Source: Rotaria socialis (taxonomy: Eukaryota; Rotifera; Eurotatoria; Philodinida; Philodinidae). From it: DNA of 64,000 nt. Below, piece by piece: positions 38,992 through 50,127 of the stretch. Under the pieces are notes generated by a model, which was not told the origin of the DNA, made no database searches, and worked only from the letters and a program-made list of their open reading frames with translations. The stretch lies in NCBI GenBank assembly GCA_905331475.1, contig CAJNYU010000281.1, forward strand, positions 284,224 to 348,223, read 5' to 3'. Every line of letters begins with the position of its first letter. Position 1 is the first letter of the stretch. The translations under genes were made by a program, and so were the position numbers.

Positions 38992-39866
38992 CCTGGCCTC
39001 GTAGCGGTGATTTGAGATAATATAGGAATATATAGGAAGTCAAGGGTATTATTTATATAGGATTTCCTTCAGCTATATCGGAAATATATAGGACCATGGT
39101 TTCTAGCTAAAATAGCTTTTTAAGCCTAATAAATTTCACAAGTTGCAGCGATATCGGAAATTACAGTCTGTTTTCTATATATATATATATTCGATGAACC
39201 AAGCAACAACTGTATTCGAATAGGGTAAATAATTAGATGATGAATGATAAAGTTTTCGAAAGAAATAATACGATTAATTTATGTTCAGTTCATTTTTAAC
39301 TGTTTTACATAAATATATTGATATAAAGATAAACAAAATCAAATTGAATAAAGATCCAACAAAATCTTCTTGATTTACATCTCACAAAGTGTATCTTTTT
39401 TCAATGCTATCATATGTAACATACTCTCAAATTATCTAATCAACTTATGTACATCAATAAAAAAATACAACACTAGCTTTGGTTGACAAGAATTGATGAA
39501 TTCATGGTAGTCTTTTGTCGTTTCTGTTGTTGTTCACCAAATTTTTCTTTTCGTTTCTTTTGAATCTTTATTAATTCTTCGGTCACTTTTGATAAAGAAT
39601 AGATTGGATGACCGAATAACTTTATCATTCTGATGATCTAATGAAGAATAAGCTCTGCAAATTGTCGCTAGCATCTATATGATATGCTTAGCGCTGCTGA
39701 CAATGTATATATAATACATGATGCTTTTCTCAAAGAATACATGACTTTCCTAAACAAGCAGTAGTTTTTTCAAAAATATAGGAATATAGGAACAAAGCTT
39801 AAAAGATAGTCCATTATAGGAGGGATTATAAAAATATAGGAAATATAGTCCTACTACGAGGTCAGT
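38992..39866. mobile_element. hAT-type MITE with perfect 8-bp target duplication
   Basis: The 875-bp unit is flanked by GACTAGTG at 38984-38991 and again at 39867-39874. Its ends are inverted repeats: CCTGGCCTCGTAG on the left and CTACGAGGTCAGT on the right. Several direct ATATAGGA motifs cluster near both ends (about 39020-39095 and 39775-39850). An 8-bp duplication plus subterminal repeats fits the hAT superfamily. There is no transposase, so it would need one supplied in trans. Confidence 0.85.
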
Positions 39867-40094
39867 GACTAGTGCGAATAAATGGTTGAGGGAGATGAAG
39901 GATGTTAGATTTTTTAAATTCTTTCATTGAAAATTAATTTATCTTAATAATTTTTATTATGCCTAAGATATAAAAAAGCGCACTTTAATAAAGTTATTTC
40001 TATGTCCAGCTGTCGAAGAATTATTATAAAAAGAAGCAATGATGCATCAATAATATTTAGAAAGATTCATCTGTTATTTTTTCTCTTGTTGCAG

Positions 40095-40920
40095 CTTATT
40101 TTCGTTCAATATGTACAGGCCGATGTGGCTTCGACTATGGAAATAATTATTTTAATTATTTAGTTCCCAATAGATACATACAAGGTAAACATTTTACTAT
40201 AATAGAATAATGTGAATATTATTGTTTTTTGCTTCATTTATTGCAGGCGGCGACGTCATAACTCACACCCCTGATGACAATAGGTAAGAATTATTTTTTC
40301 TCGCCTCTTGATTTAATAATTTTATGTTTCGTATCTTTAGAATATTTCATCCAAAAAAGAAAGAAAAAAATAATGTGATCCACGACAAAGCCGACTTCCC
40401 AGGTGAAAGAAAACGGCCTGAAACGGCATAAAAACGATGTAAAACGTTAAAAAACGGCGCCGTTTTCCGCCAGCTCGGAAAACAAACTGACGGATTACGG
40501 CGAAATAGGGTGAAAATTAATGCCGTTTTGTGTCGTTTTATAGCCGGTTCCGGTGGCCTTTCAGACGGCAGGATGACCCTCCTGGGTTACTCAGCATGAC
40601 AAAAGAAGACAATACCACAAAGTTTATCATGACACTTGGTAAATAAATTATTGCTTCTAATGCTATTAATAATTTGTATATTTTTCATTCAATTCATTTT
40701 GTTTAGTAGATTGTCTCTGGTGAAATAATTGAATGTTTAGAAGTTTTTGAAATCAAAGATCGACCAGGTATGTTTGATTTCAATCACAAATCACATAAAG
40801 TCATCTGTATATATTTCAGCTGGTGTCATGCCTTACGGTGGTGGTATTGGAATTGGTGGTGGTTCAAATGATATGATTGTGGAAGAGAATCGTATCATAA
40901 TTAAAAATGTAGTTGACTAA
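40095..40920 (+). pseudogene. Spliced gene fragment interrupted by a CCCAGG element
   Basis: Exon-like pieces 40095-40186, 40246-40282 and from 40341 join in frame across two short introns (sample residues ICTGRCGFDYGNNYF and GDVITHTPDDNR). The third piece contains the 40398-40586 insertion, which brings an in-frame TAA. Further pieces at about 40711-40768 and 40820-40920 encode a Gly-rich end (YGGGIGIGGGSNDMI) and a TAA, but I could not join them to the earlier exons in one frame. No start codon was found and no domain is recognised. It is probably a broken gene. Confidence 0.35.
40398..40586. mobile_element. CCCAGG-ended non-autonomous element 2
   Basis: The 189-bp unit starts CCCAGGTG and ends CTCCTGGG, flanked by TT on both sides. 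Like the copy at 37517-37777 it is rich in AACGGC/GCCGTTTT words and has no ORF. It interrupts an exon-like segment. Confidence 0.6.
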
Positions 40921-41251
40921 ATAATTGTGGTGAAAAAATGTGATTTTTTTTTGTAACAATAAATTAAAAAAATATGATTCGTATTTAAAACATTCTTTTA
41001 CACAGAAAATACGCGAATTGCCTTAAAGAAAAATTGTTAGGGTATTACTGAAATAACAAGAAGTTATTTGAATAGTAAAATGTTTCTTCTCATGAAAAGT
41101 TGCTTATAAGTAAACTGACCGTCCAATATATGAATAACTGTGTACGACTGCACAACATATTTTGCTTAGCTACCAACAGACAAGAAAATGTATGTCCTTA
41201 AGATTTATACTGATTAATCCCCGTATGTTCATAGTATTAATAAGACTACTA

Positions 41252-41875
41252 TCGGCGCCAGAAGTCAAGGTAGTCGGATGTTTTTTGAATAACTCGTGAT
41301 AGGAACAAAATAGATACCTGCGATTTTCGCCGTTTGAGAGCCAAAACCCAAGATCATATTTCCATAAGCAAAACTTTTTCTGACAAAAAATTCGACGATC
41401 GGTTTTTCAGCGGATCTCTGTGAAACCACACTGAATTTTTGAAAACCGTTATAGAAGTCTATTGATTTTCTTACATACTCGAAATCAGCATAAAAACTAA
41501 ATCGACTTATGCATGTTTCGAATCTTTTCACCCCTGCGGTCCCTCTCAGGGTCGGCCGAAAAGTGAATTCCATCAAATTGCCATTTGACCCCTAGAAAGC
41601 AGGTTCCAAGCTTGCAGGATGCTGTTATAAACCATAATGCAAAATGAATTATGAACAAAAACAGCGTTTTACTGGAGTTCACTTTTCGACCTACCCTGAG
41701 AGGGACCGCAGGGGTGAGAAGATTCGAAACATGTATAAGTCGACTTAGTTTTTGATGCTGATTCCGAATATGATATTGGGTTTTGGCTCTCAAACGGTGA
41801 AAATCTCAGGTCTCTATCTTGTTCCTATCATGAGTTATTCAAAAACAATCCGACTGCCTTGACTTCTGGCGCCGA
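41252..41875. mobile_element. Foldback DNA element with long inverted arms, TA flanks
   Basis: The ends are TCGGCGCCAGAAGTCAAGG and CCTTGACTTCTGGCGCCGA, each flanked by TA. The arms extend inwards about 250 bp or more: motifs such as CCTATCATGAGTTATTC, TTTGGCTCTCAAACGG and ACCCCTGCGGTCCCTCTCAG occur in both arms in opposite orientation. The centre holds no gene. The TA duplication fits a Tc1/mariner-type MITE or a foldback element. Minus-strand ORFs here are by-products of the palindrome. Confidence 0.85.
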
Positions 41876-41877
41876 TA

Positions 41878-43194
41878 ATAGAATTAATTATTATATAACA
41901 CAGTCGATATTATAGAAGGAACTCTTTTTATATTATATATTTTATTCGCAACAAACCCATTCATTTCATACGATTCTCACATCAAACTTGATAGAAATTA
42001 AAAAGAATTTACAGAATCAGTAAAATCAATACATTGAACGATCTGAGTAACAATGATAAAGATTCATTATAGTATAATCAATTATTTTTTTAAATCTAAC
42101 AAAAATGTATTATGAAATTCATGTCGTTCAACAATGAAATAGTGTCTAATATTAATGAATAATAAAATGTAAATGAGCAAATTTAAGACTGAACTTTCAA
42201 TTCAGATCAGTTTAATGACACGAGAAAAAGAATTTTTTTTAATAGAAAGAAGAAAGATCACAATATTTGTCTATTCTTTATGATATGAATCTGTATGATA
42301 TTAATAAAATTTATCTTTCTTTTGTGATAATTAAACGAAATACTTGTGTAAATCTATTTCAATTATACGATATAATTAATTGGAAAATGTTGTCCAACAA
42401 ATTATTAGGCAACAAAATTTTCGAATAAAATATATCAACAGATCATTTCTATCATTTCTAATGAATCGAATATGAAAAATCTTAATAAATTTTGCTAAAT
42501 AGTATGAGGAGATGAACAGAAGGAATCAATTTATTTATCACAGCCGACTTTTTTATACTTACGGATTGAAAAATTTATTCTAGATATTCAATGAAAATGT
42601 ACTCGGTATTAAGATATTTTCGAAGAATAAAACGAATGAAATTGATTTATTTCCAATTGCAAATTATTTATTAAAGTATTTGAGCAATGAATTATCAATA
42701 AAGATGATTGATAGCATATGTACAAAGAATTCATCGATAAAATTGATAAACAATAGATCCCATACGCATGACAAACCAATTGTTGACTTTAGAAGTAAAT
42801 ATATATACACATATAGACTTCGAATATTATTTTCACTAGAACTAAACCGATGTTTATTACGATTATCCCCATCGATTAAAAATAAAAACATTCTTATGTA
42901 AAAATTCTTGACGAAAAAACAAAAAATTTTAATTTTTTAAACAACACATTTATTCTTCTTTTTAGTTGCGACATTAGAAAAAGCAAACGTCTCTCAACTG
43001 ATTGCGTAGGTGGCAAAGAGCAAAGCAACGTTTTCGATTGATGCAGTAGTAATGCAGCTTTTAGAATTTTTTCTTGTTATTGGAGAATAAAATGCTTGCA
43101 CTATTGACACTCACTCGCTTGCATAAATACAAACATACATTCAAACATTTTCGCTCGCTTTGCCTACTTTAATACTCAATTCGTAACAACAGCT
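41878..43194. other. Intergenic, very AT-rich
   Basis: No supported gene. Open frames on both strands at 42664-42901 overlap completely and look like chance. The last part is probably the promoter of the Ly6-type gene. Confidence 0.5.
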
Positions 43195-43726
43195 ATGGTC
43201 CATTTGAATTTAAAATGGTGCCATTTTACTATTTTCTTACTGATAATTCTAATTTTCACTGGTCAGTGAAAAATCCCTTTCAAGATTATAGTTCAGTTGT
43301 ATTTCAAATTTTTAGAAAGAGCTTCATCTCAATTCTCGACTGTTACTTGTTATGAATGCACAAATTGCACTGATCCATTCTTATCCACTAGTAGTTCAGT
43401 TTCTACTACATCATCATGTAATGCATGCTATGTAAGAGAATATCAAAGGATAGATATTGTTTTATTTTTTTAATTTTCTAAAATTAATTTTTTCATCGTT
43501 TTAGAAAATGACAGTTACTATTGCATATGCTCCTTATATTTATGTACTTAGAAAATGTGTTGCAGCTTGTATTGAAACCTCTCAAACATTTGGCGGAGGA
43601 TCAGTAACAAGCAATTGTTGTGCTGCCAATCTTTGTAATGGAAGTTCAACGATAAAATTTTCAACCCCGTCGTGTCTTTTACTTTTAATATTTATCGTTT
43701 TAAATTTTATAAGAAGCGTTTTTTAA
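43195..43726 (+). CDS. Ly6/uPAR-type GPI-anchored protein
   Basis: Three exons, 43195-43261, 43316-43431 and 43505-43726, encode 134 residues. A signal peptide (FTIFLLIILIF) is followed by a cysteine-rich domain with CYECTNC near the start and the family signature CCAANLCN near residue 110. A hydrophobic C-terminal tail (LLLLIFIVLNFI) fits GPI-anchor addition. Ly6 three-finger proteins sit on the cell surface or are secreted and modulate receptors. The exon plan (signal exon, then two domain exons) is shared with the pseudogene at 43871-44155 and the gene at 49325-49839. Confidence 0.8.
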
Positions 43727-43870
43727 ATATTTTTCATTGAATAGCACGCGCAAATGTTTTTTATTATATTCTGTGAACAGAAACGTCATATAAAGACTTG
43801 GAACCATTGTAAACAAAACTAGATTTTTCCACGTGTATGCAAAATATAATCCGACTGCACTGTTACATAG

Positions 43871-44155
43871 TTATGATGAATAACAATTTATTTCCATAGA
43901 CGAACCATCGAATACACTGTATGTTGGAGTACATGACCGAACGCATTCTCTAACAGTATACATTGGGGCATAGGCCATAAATGCAGTTAATTTCTAATAA
44001 AGACAATAATAATAAACACACACAAAAACAAATATCTCTTACACAGCAATAAGAACATGTTGATAAACGTCGAGTAACATAAGGAGAATCACCATTGAAT
44101 GGATCATCACCAGCAGTGCAGGTATAACAAGAAATAGTTTGAACAAATTGAATTT
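43871..44155 (-). pseudogene. Ly6/uPAR-type paralogue with premature stop
   Basis: On the minus strand, exon 44155-44043 encodes ISCYTCTAGDDPFNGD and joins in phase to exon 43993-43871, with FMAYAPMYTVRECV closely like IAYAPYIYVLRKCV of the neighbour at 43195. Where the neighbour has NCCAANLCN this copy reads NCYSS, a TAA stop (43871-43873), then LCN. So one signature cysteine is changed and a nonsense codon sits inside the signature; the frame stays open after it. No signal exon was identified. It lies tail to tail with the intact gene. Confidence 0.7.
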
Positions 44156-44261
44156 CTATGAAAAATATTTCAAATAAAATATCAGAATGATTGACACTGA
44201 TGAAAATATTTTTTTATAAATAATTTAAATCAATTTGGATTTATTTGGTGTTTTCAAAATA

Positions 44262-44400
44262 TCAGTAGTGTCAAACGTGAAACTTGAATTCAGTTGAAAA
44301 TAGAAAATTTCAACTTTCAACTCATAGCGATATGTGTGTGAGTCACGATTCTTCAGAATGCTATTGGTTTCAAATGAAATTTTTGAATCACTAACACTAA
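44262..44400 (-). repeat. Reverse-complement copy of the 9046-9203 element
   Basis: Long blocks match the dystrophin-intron element in reverse complement: AGTAGTGTCAAAC, TTGAAAATAGAAAATTTCAA and CTTCAGAATGCTATTGGTTT. The outer inverted repeat corresponding to 9046-9058 is not clear here, so this copy may be truncated on that side. Confidence 0.65.
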
Positions 44401-44847
44401 ATTATTTTGAACTTTTGTTTGAATACCACAAAAAAAGATTTTAGGAAATTCATGGTTTTACACGTAAAAATATCATTTGAAATAGAATACTATCTTTGAA
44501 TTAGAGATGCGAATTTCTATCATACAATATCTCATCATATTTTTAGAATGCAGATTAAATAGAATATCCTATTCGAAAGATAAATCTTCAAAAACAGAAT
44601 ATCATACAAAATTAAAAAGATTCTTGATTACGAAAAACTTACTTAGAAAAATAATGAACACTATAATCAATATAATGAACGAAGACGTATTCATTATTGG
44701 CTTCTTTTTTTGCCCAGTAAAAGCGTCAATTTATTATTTAATGAAAAAGAAAACATAAAAGCATAGAATAAACGTTTTTTTCTTATTGTTTCGAAAACAT
44801 TACACATTCAATAGTAATCCTTTTAACATATTGCAGAATGTTTGAGT

Positions 44848-47800
44848 CTACTCTTCGGGTTCCAATAGTCTTGACCAAAGACGTTCACATTGTTCACGAA
44901 CAACTCTGGGTGGTACAACACGTAGATGAACAGTTATTAATTCAAAACATATAACTGACGACTGATAAACTAACCATGGGTAATATTCATCTACTAATGC
45001 TCTAATAGAGAAACACAACGAACATTGAAATACTTTGAAGATAATCTTTATTACTTGTAGAAATCAAAATGTACGACACCAGGCGGTTGTGATTGTACAA
45101 ATGCCTTGTAGAGTCGCATTGAAGCACCCTAGTAAAAAAAGATATAGTTTCATCGAAGATACTAGATTTTTTTATTAATGATCTCTATGCTATTTTATAA
45201 TATGCTATGGAACGCTGAATTATGAGTGATTGCAAAAGTTTAAATCTAGCTTTTATAGATTATCATAAACCGATCTAAATATATCCTAGACGTCTGCTAT
45301 GAGCAAATCAATTACAGTGTAGTAGATAAGTTTCGAAAATCCAAAAATTCGTTATAAACCGAATTAATATAATGCTAGGTGATCTTTTGAATACAATCAA
45401 CACACACACCACTGATCACGATGTTTAGTTTTCTGTAGAGATTAAAATATGATTGAAAACTCTTCTTTCTTGCAATCTCATATCTATTTTAGCAAGAACA
45501 TACGTTACTCTCTTGTAAACGTAATGTATAATTATAAGTAAAATGTTCATCAGACATTGTATACGATGTAAAACCATGTTGAAGTGCTGAAAGACATTCC
45601 AGTTCAAATGCTAATATCTAAATAAAGAACAATAAGAGAAATTCTTTTGATAGATTTCAAACTTTTTTTTCTAGAAAATATTCCAAATCTTTCGAATGAC
45701 TATTTGTCAATGTTTGATAATCGTCAATAATAAGTGCAGGTGTATAAATAAGTCCACGTGAACGATCCACAAAAACAAAATGAACAAGACCAGGAAATTC
45801 ATTGTGACAACTAAAGTAGAACTTTTTTTGTAAAGAAAAACAAAACAAAAAAGGGAATTTCAGTTTTTACGAACAAATTCATTGTTATATTACGTTGTGA
45901 TTTAACTTCCATAAACGAGAACCAATCTTCTAATCGTGCGGTAATTTTTTTTCGAAGAATTTTTGTCATAGGCGAAGTATCGTATTCATTTTTACGAAAT
46001 TCAGTTTCAGTTGGACCGATTCCATCCATTTGTATATCGGATTCGTAATCTTTATTAGCGGTATCAATACCACTGCGACGAGCATATTCATCTGAATCAA
46101 AAAATAAATCACGAAATGCATCTGTTGATAAGCGACTCATTTCAGTTAGATAACGAAGAATACGAAGACCACTAAAGCAATACAAAAATTTTAGAAATTA
46201 AATTCTTCATTTTTAGGTTTCTTTACTTTCGATGTCGTTCATCATTAGTGACATTTGCTTTAGTTGATGATCTATGCAATGCATATGCTTTATTTAATAT
46301 ATCAGTTAAGATAGTTGATGGATGACCGACATGTTCAAACTATACGAAACAGAAAGAAATCGAAGTTTGGTTTTTATTTGTTTTTATAAAATCGCGAATC
46401 GATGTACATATCGTCGAACAGCTGCACTACTTTCAACGGTTTTAACTTGTGGAATTAATTTGTTATACGGAAAAAAGCCATGGGTTGTATACGAATCCAA
46501 ATGACGAATAAGTGCATACAAATTTGAACAGATTGTACTATTTTCCCACTAAAATTTGAAACAACAGTTAGATATACGCCACGATTTTGTTTACGAGCCA
46601 ATGCTCCATTTTCTTAAAAAGTTTCACGATTTAATTATATTCTGTATTTCGCCTATTCTAATTTTCTGTCTTATTTCAAATTGCTTTTTTGTTTGTTTAT
46701 TATTCTATAAATCACATCGGTGAAACTTTATTCACCCTATTCAATTCATCACCACATCGCACTGCATGACATTTTACTGGATATGATTTCGAAATAGTAA
46801 AAAACTTCTTCTGCATGTTGACTCATTCGAGTCAAAATAATTTTCAAGTAGAAATATAAAACTTACCTCAACAAGTACAAGAACTGAAATATGATCTGTT
46901 AACGGTATAGTGAATAATGTGAAGGGTGCAATAACTTTATTTGATGTTCTTAGAAATACGACTTCACTTCGATGAATTCTTTCATATTTTTCATTTGATG
47001 ACGTCAATTGGGATAATTGAAAATTGGGACACGATTGAGCCTATTGATATGCAACAATTCAATATTGAATCTAGTTTTTGGAACTGATGATTTACTCGAT
47101 CTATGTCAGATCCGTTGCTCATGCTATCAGCAGCAGTTGTTGGGAAGCTCGAGTGAGAATGATGAGTACTAATTTTTCTTTTAAATCTATGATTCATTAC
47201 ATTGGATAGGTTTTTTTGTGATTCAAATTCTCTTCGCAACGATCGACTAGTGTTGTTTAGTACTAGAAGAAAAATATCAGCATTATTTGGCCGACTCTGC
47301 TCAGCACTGGAAAAATAAATCATAGAAATTATTTAATTAAAATATTTTCTTTACCTCAAATGCATATGAACGATTTTGTCATCACATGTAATAATTATTA
47401 TTTTTCGTGGAACTTTAAGCCAATTTTGAACATCATTACTAATCATCGTACAGACGTCACGACATTGTTCGCGAATTATTGAATTCATATGAAGATATTC
47501 ACAACTCTACTATGAGTTTTTGTTTTTGGAAAAGTTCGAAGTCGAAACTAAATGAGACTCTACCTCGAACAGAATAGATTGATTCATTGTTACATTGTTA
47601 AGGAAATATTGCAGTGAAGCAGATATACGATTTATTAATTGATCAGCAACATTATAGTGTCTAGTATAAATATTAGAATATTCTCCTTGGTCAAATGAAG
47701 TATGACAGATCTTAGATAAAGGCAGAAGAATGAGAAGTTCTTCATGGAAGCTAATTTTTTGAAGAATTTTATTTTTCCTTGAAATCGAAAGAGATATTTA

Positions 47801-48523
47801 AAAACTAAAAATGAAGTATTCAAATAAATTAATATCAGACAATGGGTATGACTAGAATATCCCTACGAAATATTTAATTCTGCCCTATACATGATACAAT
47901 GTGCGTGGAAATTTCTAGATGCCATTACATAAAAATATTCGAAATAAAAAAAAGCGAATAACTACTTACATAAATGGTAAAACTCCAATATGAAATTTAA
48001 TTAATGCTTTTAGTAAATTAATTGCTTTAAGTATAACTATTGTATCGAATGATTTGTCAGCCATACATATCAAGTTATTATCTGCGATCTAGTTTTGCTC
48101 AGAAATAAAATCTTCGTCGACGATAGAAATAAAGTTTTGAATTGTACCTGATCAAAAAACACTTGTACACCCGACTGAAGTGTTATTCTACGAATAGGGT
48201 CATAACGTGATGATGTTTGTTCAAGAACTCTAATCAATACAGACAGATGTTGAGATATAGCATCATCAATTGATAGTGTAAATTCATCATCATTATTGTT
48301 ATTATTATTATTATTATTGATCTTGTGTTATGTAAAATATAAATATTGATAGTTGGAAAAATTCAATGAGTCTTACTTCGTCTTTCACATCGTCATTAAG
48401 TTTATAACCTCGAGTTTTAAAGCATTGCCTTAAATAGTCACACAGATCATCCGTTAAAAATCGATAAATAACTGATGAATTTGATCCGAAAACAAATAGT
48501 CCAAATAGGCAACGTGTGACCAT
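44848..48523 (-). CDS. HPS1: HPS1 orthologue, BLOC-3 subunit
   Basis: Fourteen minus-strand exons, all in phase: 48523-48377, 48321-48148, 48088-47970, 47660-47564, 47506-47355, 47306-47096, 47040-46867, 46548-46408, 46339-46227, 46171-45875, 45810-45663, 45617-45504, 45128-45055 and 45001-44848. The product is about 704 residues, matching the ~700 I recall for the human protein. The strongest match is ARLEDWFSFMEVKSQRNITM followed by FPGLVHFVFVDRSRG near residues 520-560. The C-terminal ICFELITVHLRVVPP also fits. HPS1 pairs with HPS4 in BLOC-3, an exchange factor for Rab32/38 in making lysosome-related organelles. I chose ATG 48521-48523 because it gives the family's N-terminal beta strand (MVTRCLFGLFVFG). 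An Asn run near residue 50 comes from an ATT/AAT repeat. Confidence 0.88.
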
Positions 48524-49242
48524 ATTTTCGTGTTTTTGAGAGTAGAAAAAAACCTTATCATCTCGTAAAAAAACTGATAACAATTGTTCTCATACAAATG
48601 ACGTTATTTGTGTTTACACAAGAAAATATTCTAGTGATGCAGTGAATCATTGAATTTTGCATGAAAATAGTTTATGCAAAACTAGTCATTTTTAATGAAT
48701 ATAGTGCCCGGACAGGAAGAAAAAAATGGATCCCATGGATCTTCATATCTACTGGTTCTCTTTGACTAATTTTTATTCGTTACGATTAGACTGACTCAAA
48801 TGAGAATCCATTGAAAAACGTGCACCCTTTTTGCATTCATAGTTGAATTTTTTTTTTGTTTTCTTGGTGCAACCTAAGATGAACAACTTCAATATCAGCA
48901 TTTAAAATACTGAGCGTGGTCGCTGCTGTCACTATTGATATTCAAAAAAAAACGAAAACTGCAATGAACCGGTTGCCAAGGACGTTTGCAATAAGATCAA
49001 AAATGGTAAACGTAATACAATGTTGAAAGTAAATATCAATAAAATAAATTCATACTGCCTTACGCCTTCATCGCGATGAATAAAACATCGTTTCATGTAA
49101 AGTATGATTCACAATATACTGAAAATGTTTTCTGATATATGAGCTTGATAAAACTTCGTGGGAAGAGAAAAACACTATATGAAAGTGAAAATATTTGGTG
49201 TGGGTGAAATAATCGAAATGTTGACGTTTTAATATTGACCAG
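48524..49242. other. Spacer between HPS1 and the next Ly6-type gene
   Basis: AT-rich sequence, probably holding divergent promoters for HPS1 (minus) and the Ly6-type gene (plus). No ORF is supported. Confidence 0.5.
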
Positions 49243-49248
49243 TATAAA
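49243..49248 (+). promoter_or_regulatory. Possible TATA box
   Basis: TATAAA in the context CCAGTATAAAATGGC lies about 80 bp before the signal-peptide-coding exon of the Ly6-type gene. The placement is plausible; nothing else supports it. Confidence 0.35.
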
Positions 49249-49324
49249 ATGGCATTGTGTTTCCTATAAAGCGTGTATTCTTATCGCGGACGAGATTTCG
49301 ATAACATGCATATACGTACATGAG

Positions 49325-49839
49325 CTTTCAGCCTTCACGATTATTATCCTATTGATTGGTAAATTGTAGCATACACATGTATATGTATATTTTTTGTAAC
49401 TGCTGAAATATTTTAACATAGGTGTACGTAGTACGGCGGCTTTACAATGCTACTCTTGTCGTAACACAGAGAACTGTAATGATCCTTTTAAAAAAGACAA
49501 TAGTGGTGTGCCAATCAATTCATCGTCCCTTGCGTGGTGTTGGGTAAGACTTCACAGATTATCTTTAAAATCATCGTTGGTTATATGGTATATAATTTTT
49601 AGAAAGCCAAAGTGGAAATAAGTGGTGAGCACGGAGTAGCGCGAGGTGCTGGGAGTACAATAGCCACGGAAAAAGCAACATACAAATGCACAACGAACAA
49701 GTGCGAGAGCGAAAAAGTTGGTGACTTTAAGGGAACTATTTGCTGCTGCAACACAGATTTGTGCAACAGCGCTGATCGGCTGTATTTGACAGGATTCATT
49801 TTTCTTACTACGCTTCTTCTTTTCATTATACGTTACTAA
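49325..49839 (+). CDS. Ly6/uPAR-type surface protein, start unresolved
   Basis: Exons ending at 49358, then 49422-49543 and 49603-49839, join in phase. The first encodes a signal-peptide-like LSAFTIIILLIG, followed by LQCYSC and ENCNDPF, then KCTTNKC, and the signature CCCNTDLCN near the end. A hydrophobic tail (TGFIFLTTLLLFIIRY) fits a GPI anchor. No ATG lies in frame upstream of the signal sequence; ATG 49320 is out of frame by one base. The start is therefore either in an undetected upstream exon or lost by a one-base change. It is a third member of the local Ly6 group. Confidence 0.7.
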
Positions 49840-50127
49840 TTTTGTGGTTCTATTTCTTCTTTTATCTCAAATAAAATGAACACGGTGTGTGCTTGCTTCT
49901 ACTGATTTCTAGTAAACTTTATAAGACATCGGATTTCTTCGGAAATCAACATGCTAATCGATCCGCACTCTAGCAGAAATATTCATCTAAGTTGAAGCAA
50001 AATTTTCGTTTAAATGAATGAGATTTTTTATATGGCATATACGTATATGAGTGACAAAAAGCATAAGAGAAAGCATTCATGATTTTAATTAGTTCATGTT
50101 CGTGATGATAGCTTTTCTATTCTTCAA

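Noticed and set aside
41265-41793. Two minus-strand ORFs of about 100 residues
   Set aside because: They lie in the arms of the foldback element, mirror each other and resemble no protein.
42664-42901. Overlapping ORFs on both strands
   Set aside because: AT-rich sequence with few stops on either strand, no splice context and no homology.
46560-46612. Extra HPS1 exon reading NGALARKQNRG
   Set aside because: It does not fit the phase of the flanking exons; using the acceptor before 46548 gives a continuous frame that matches the family.
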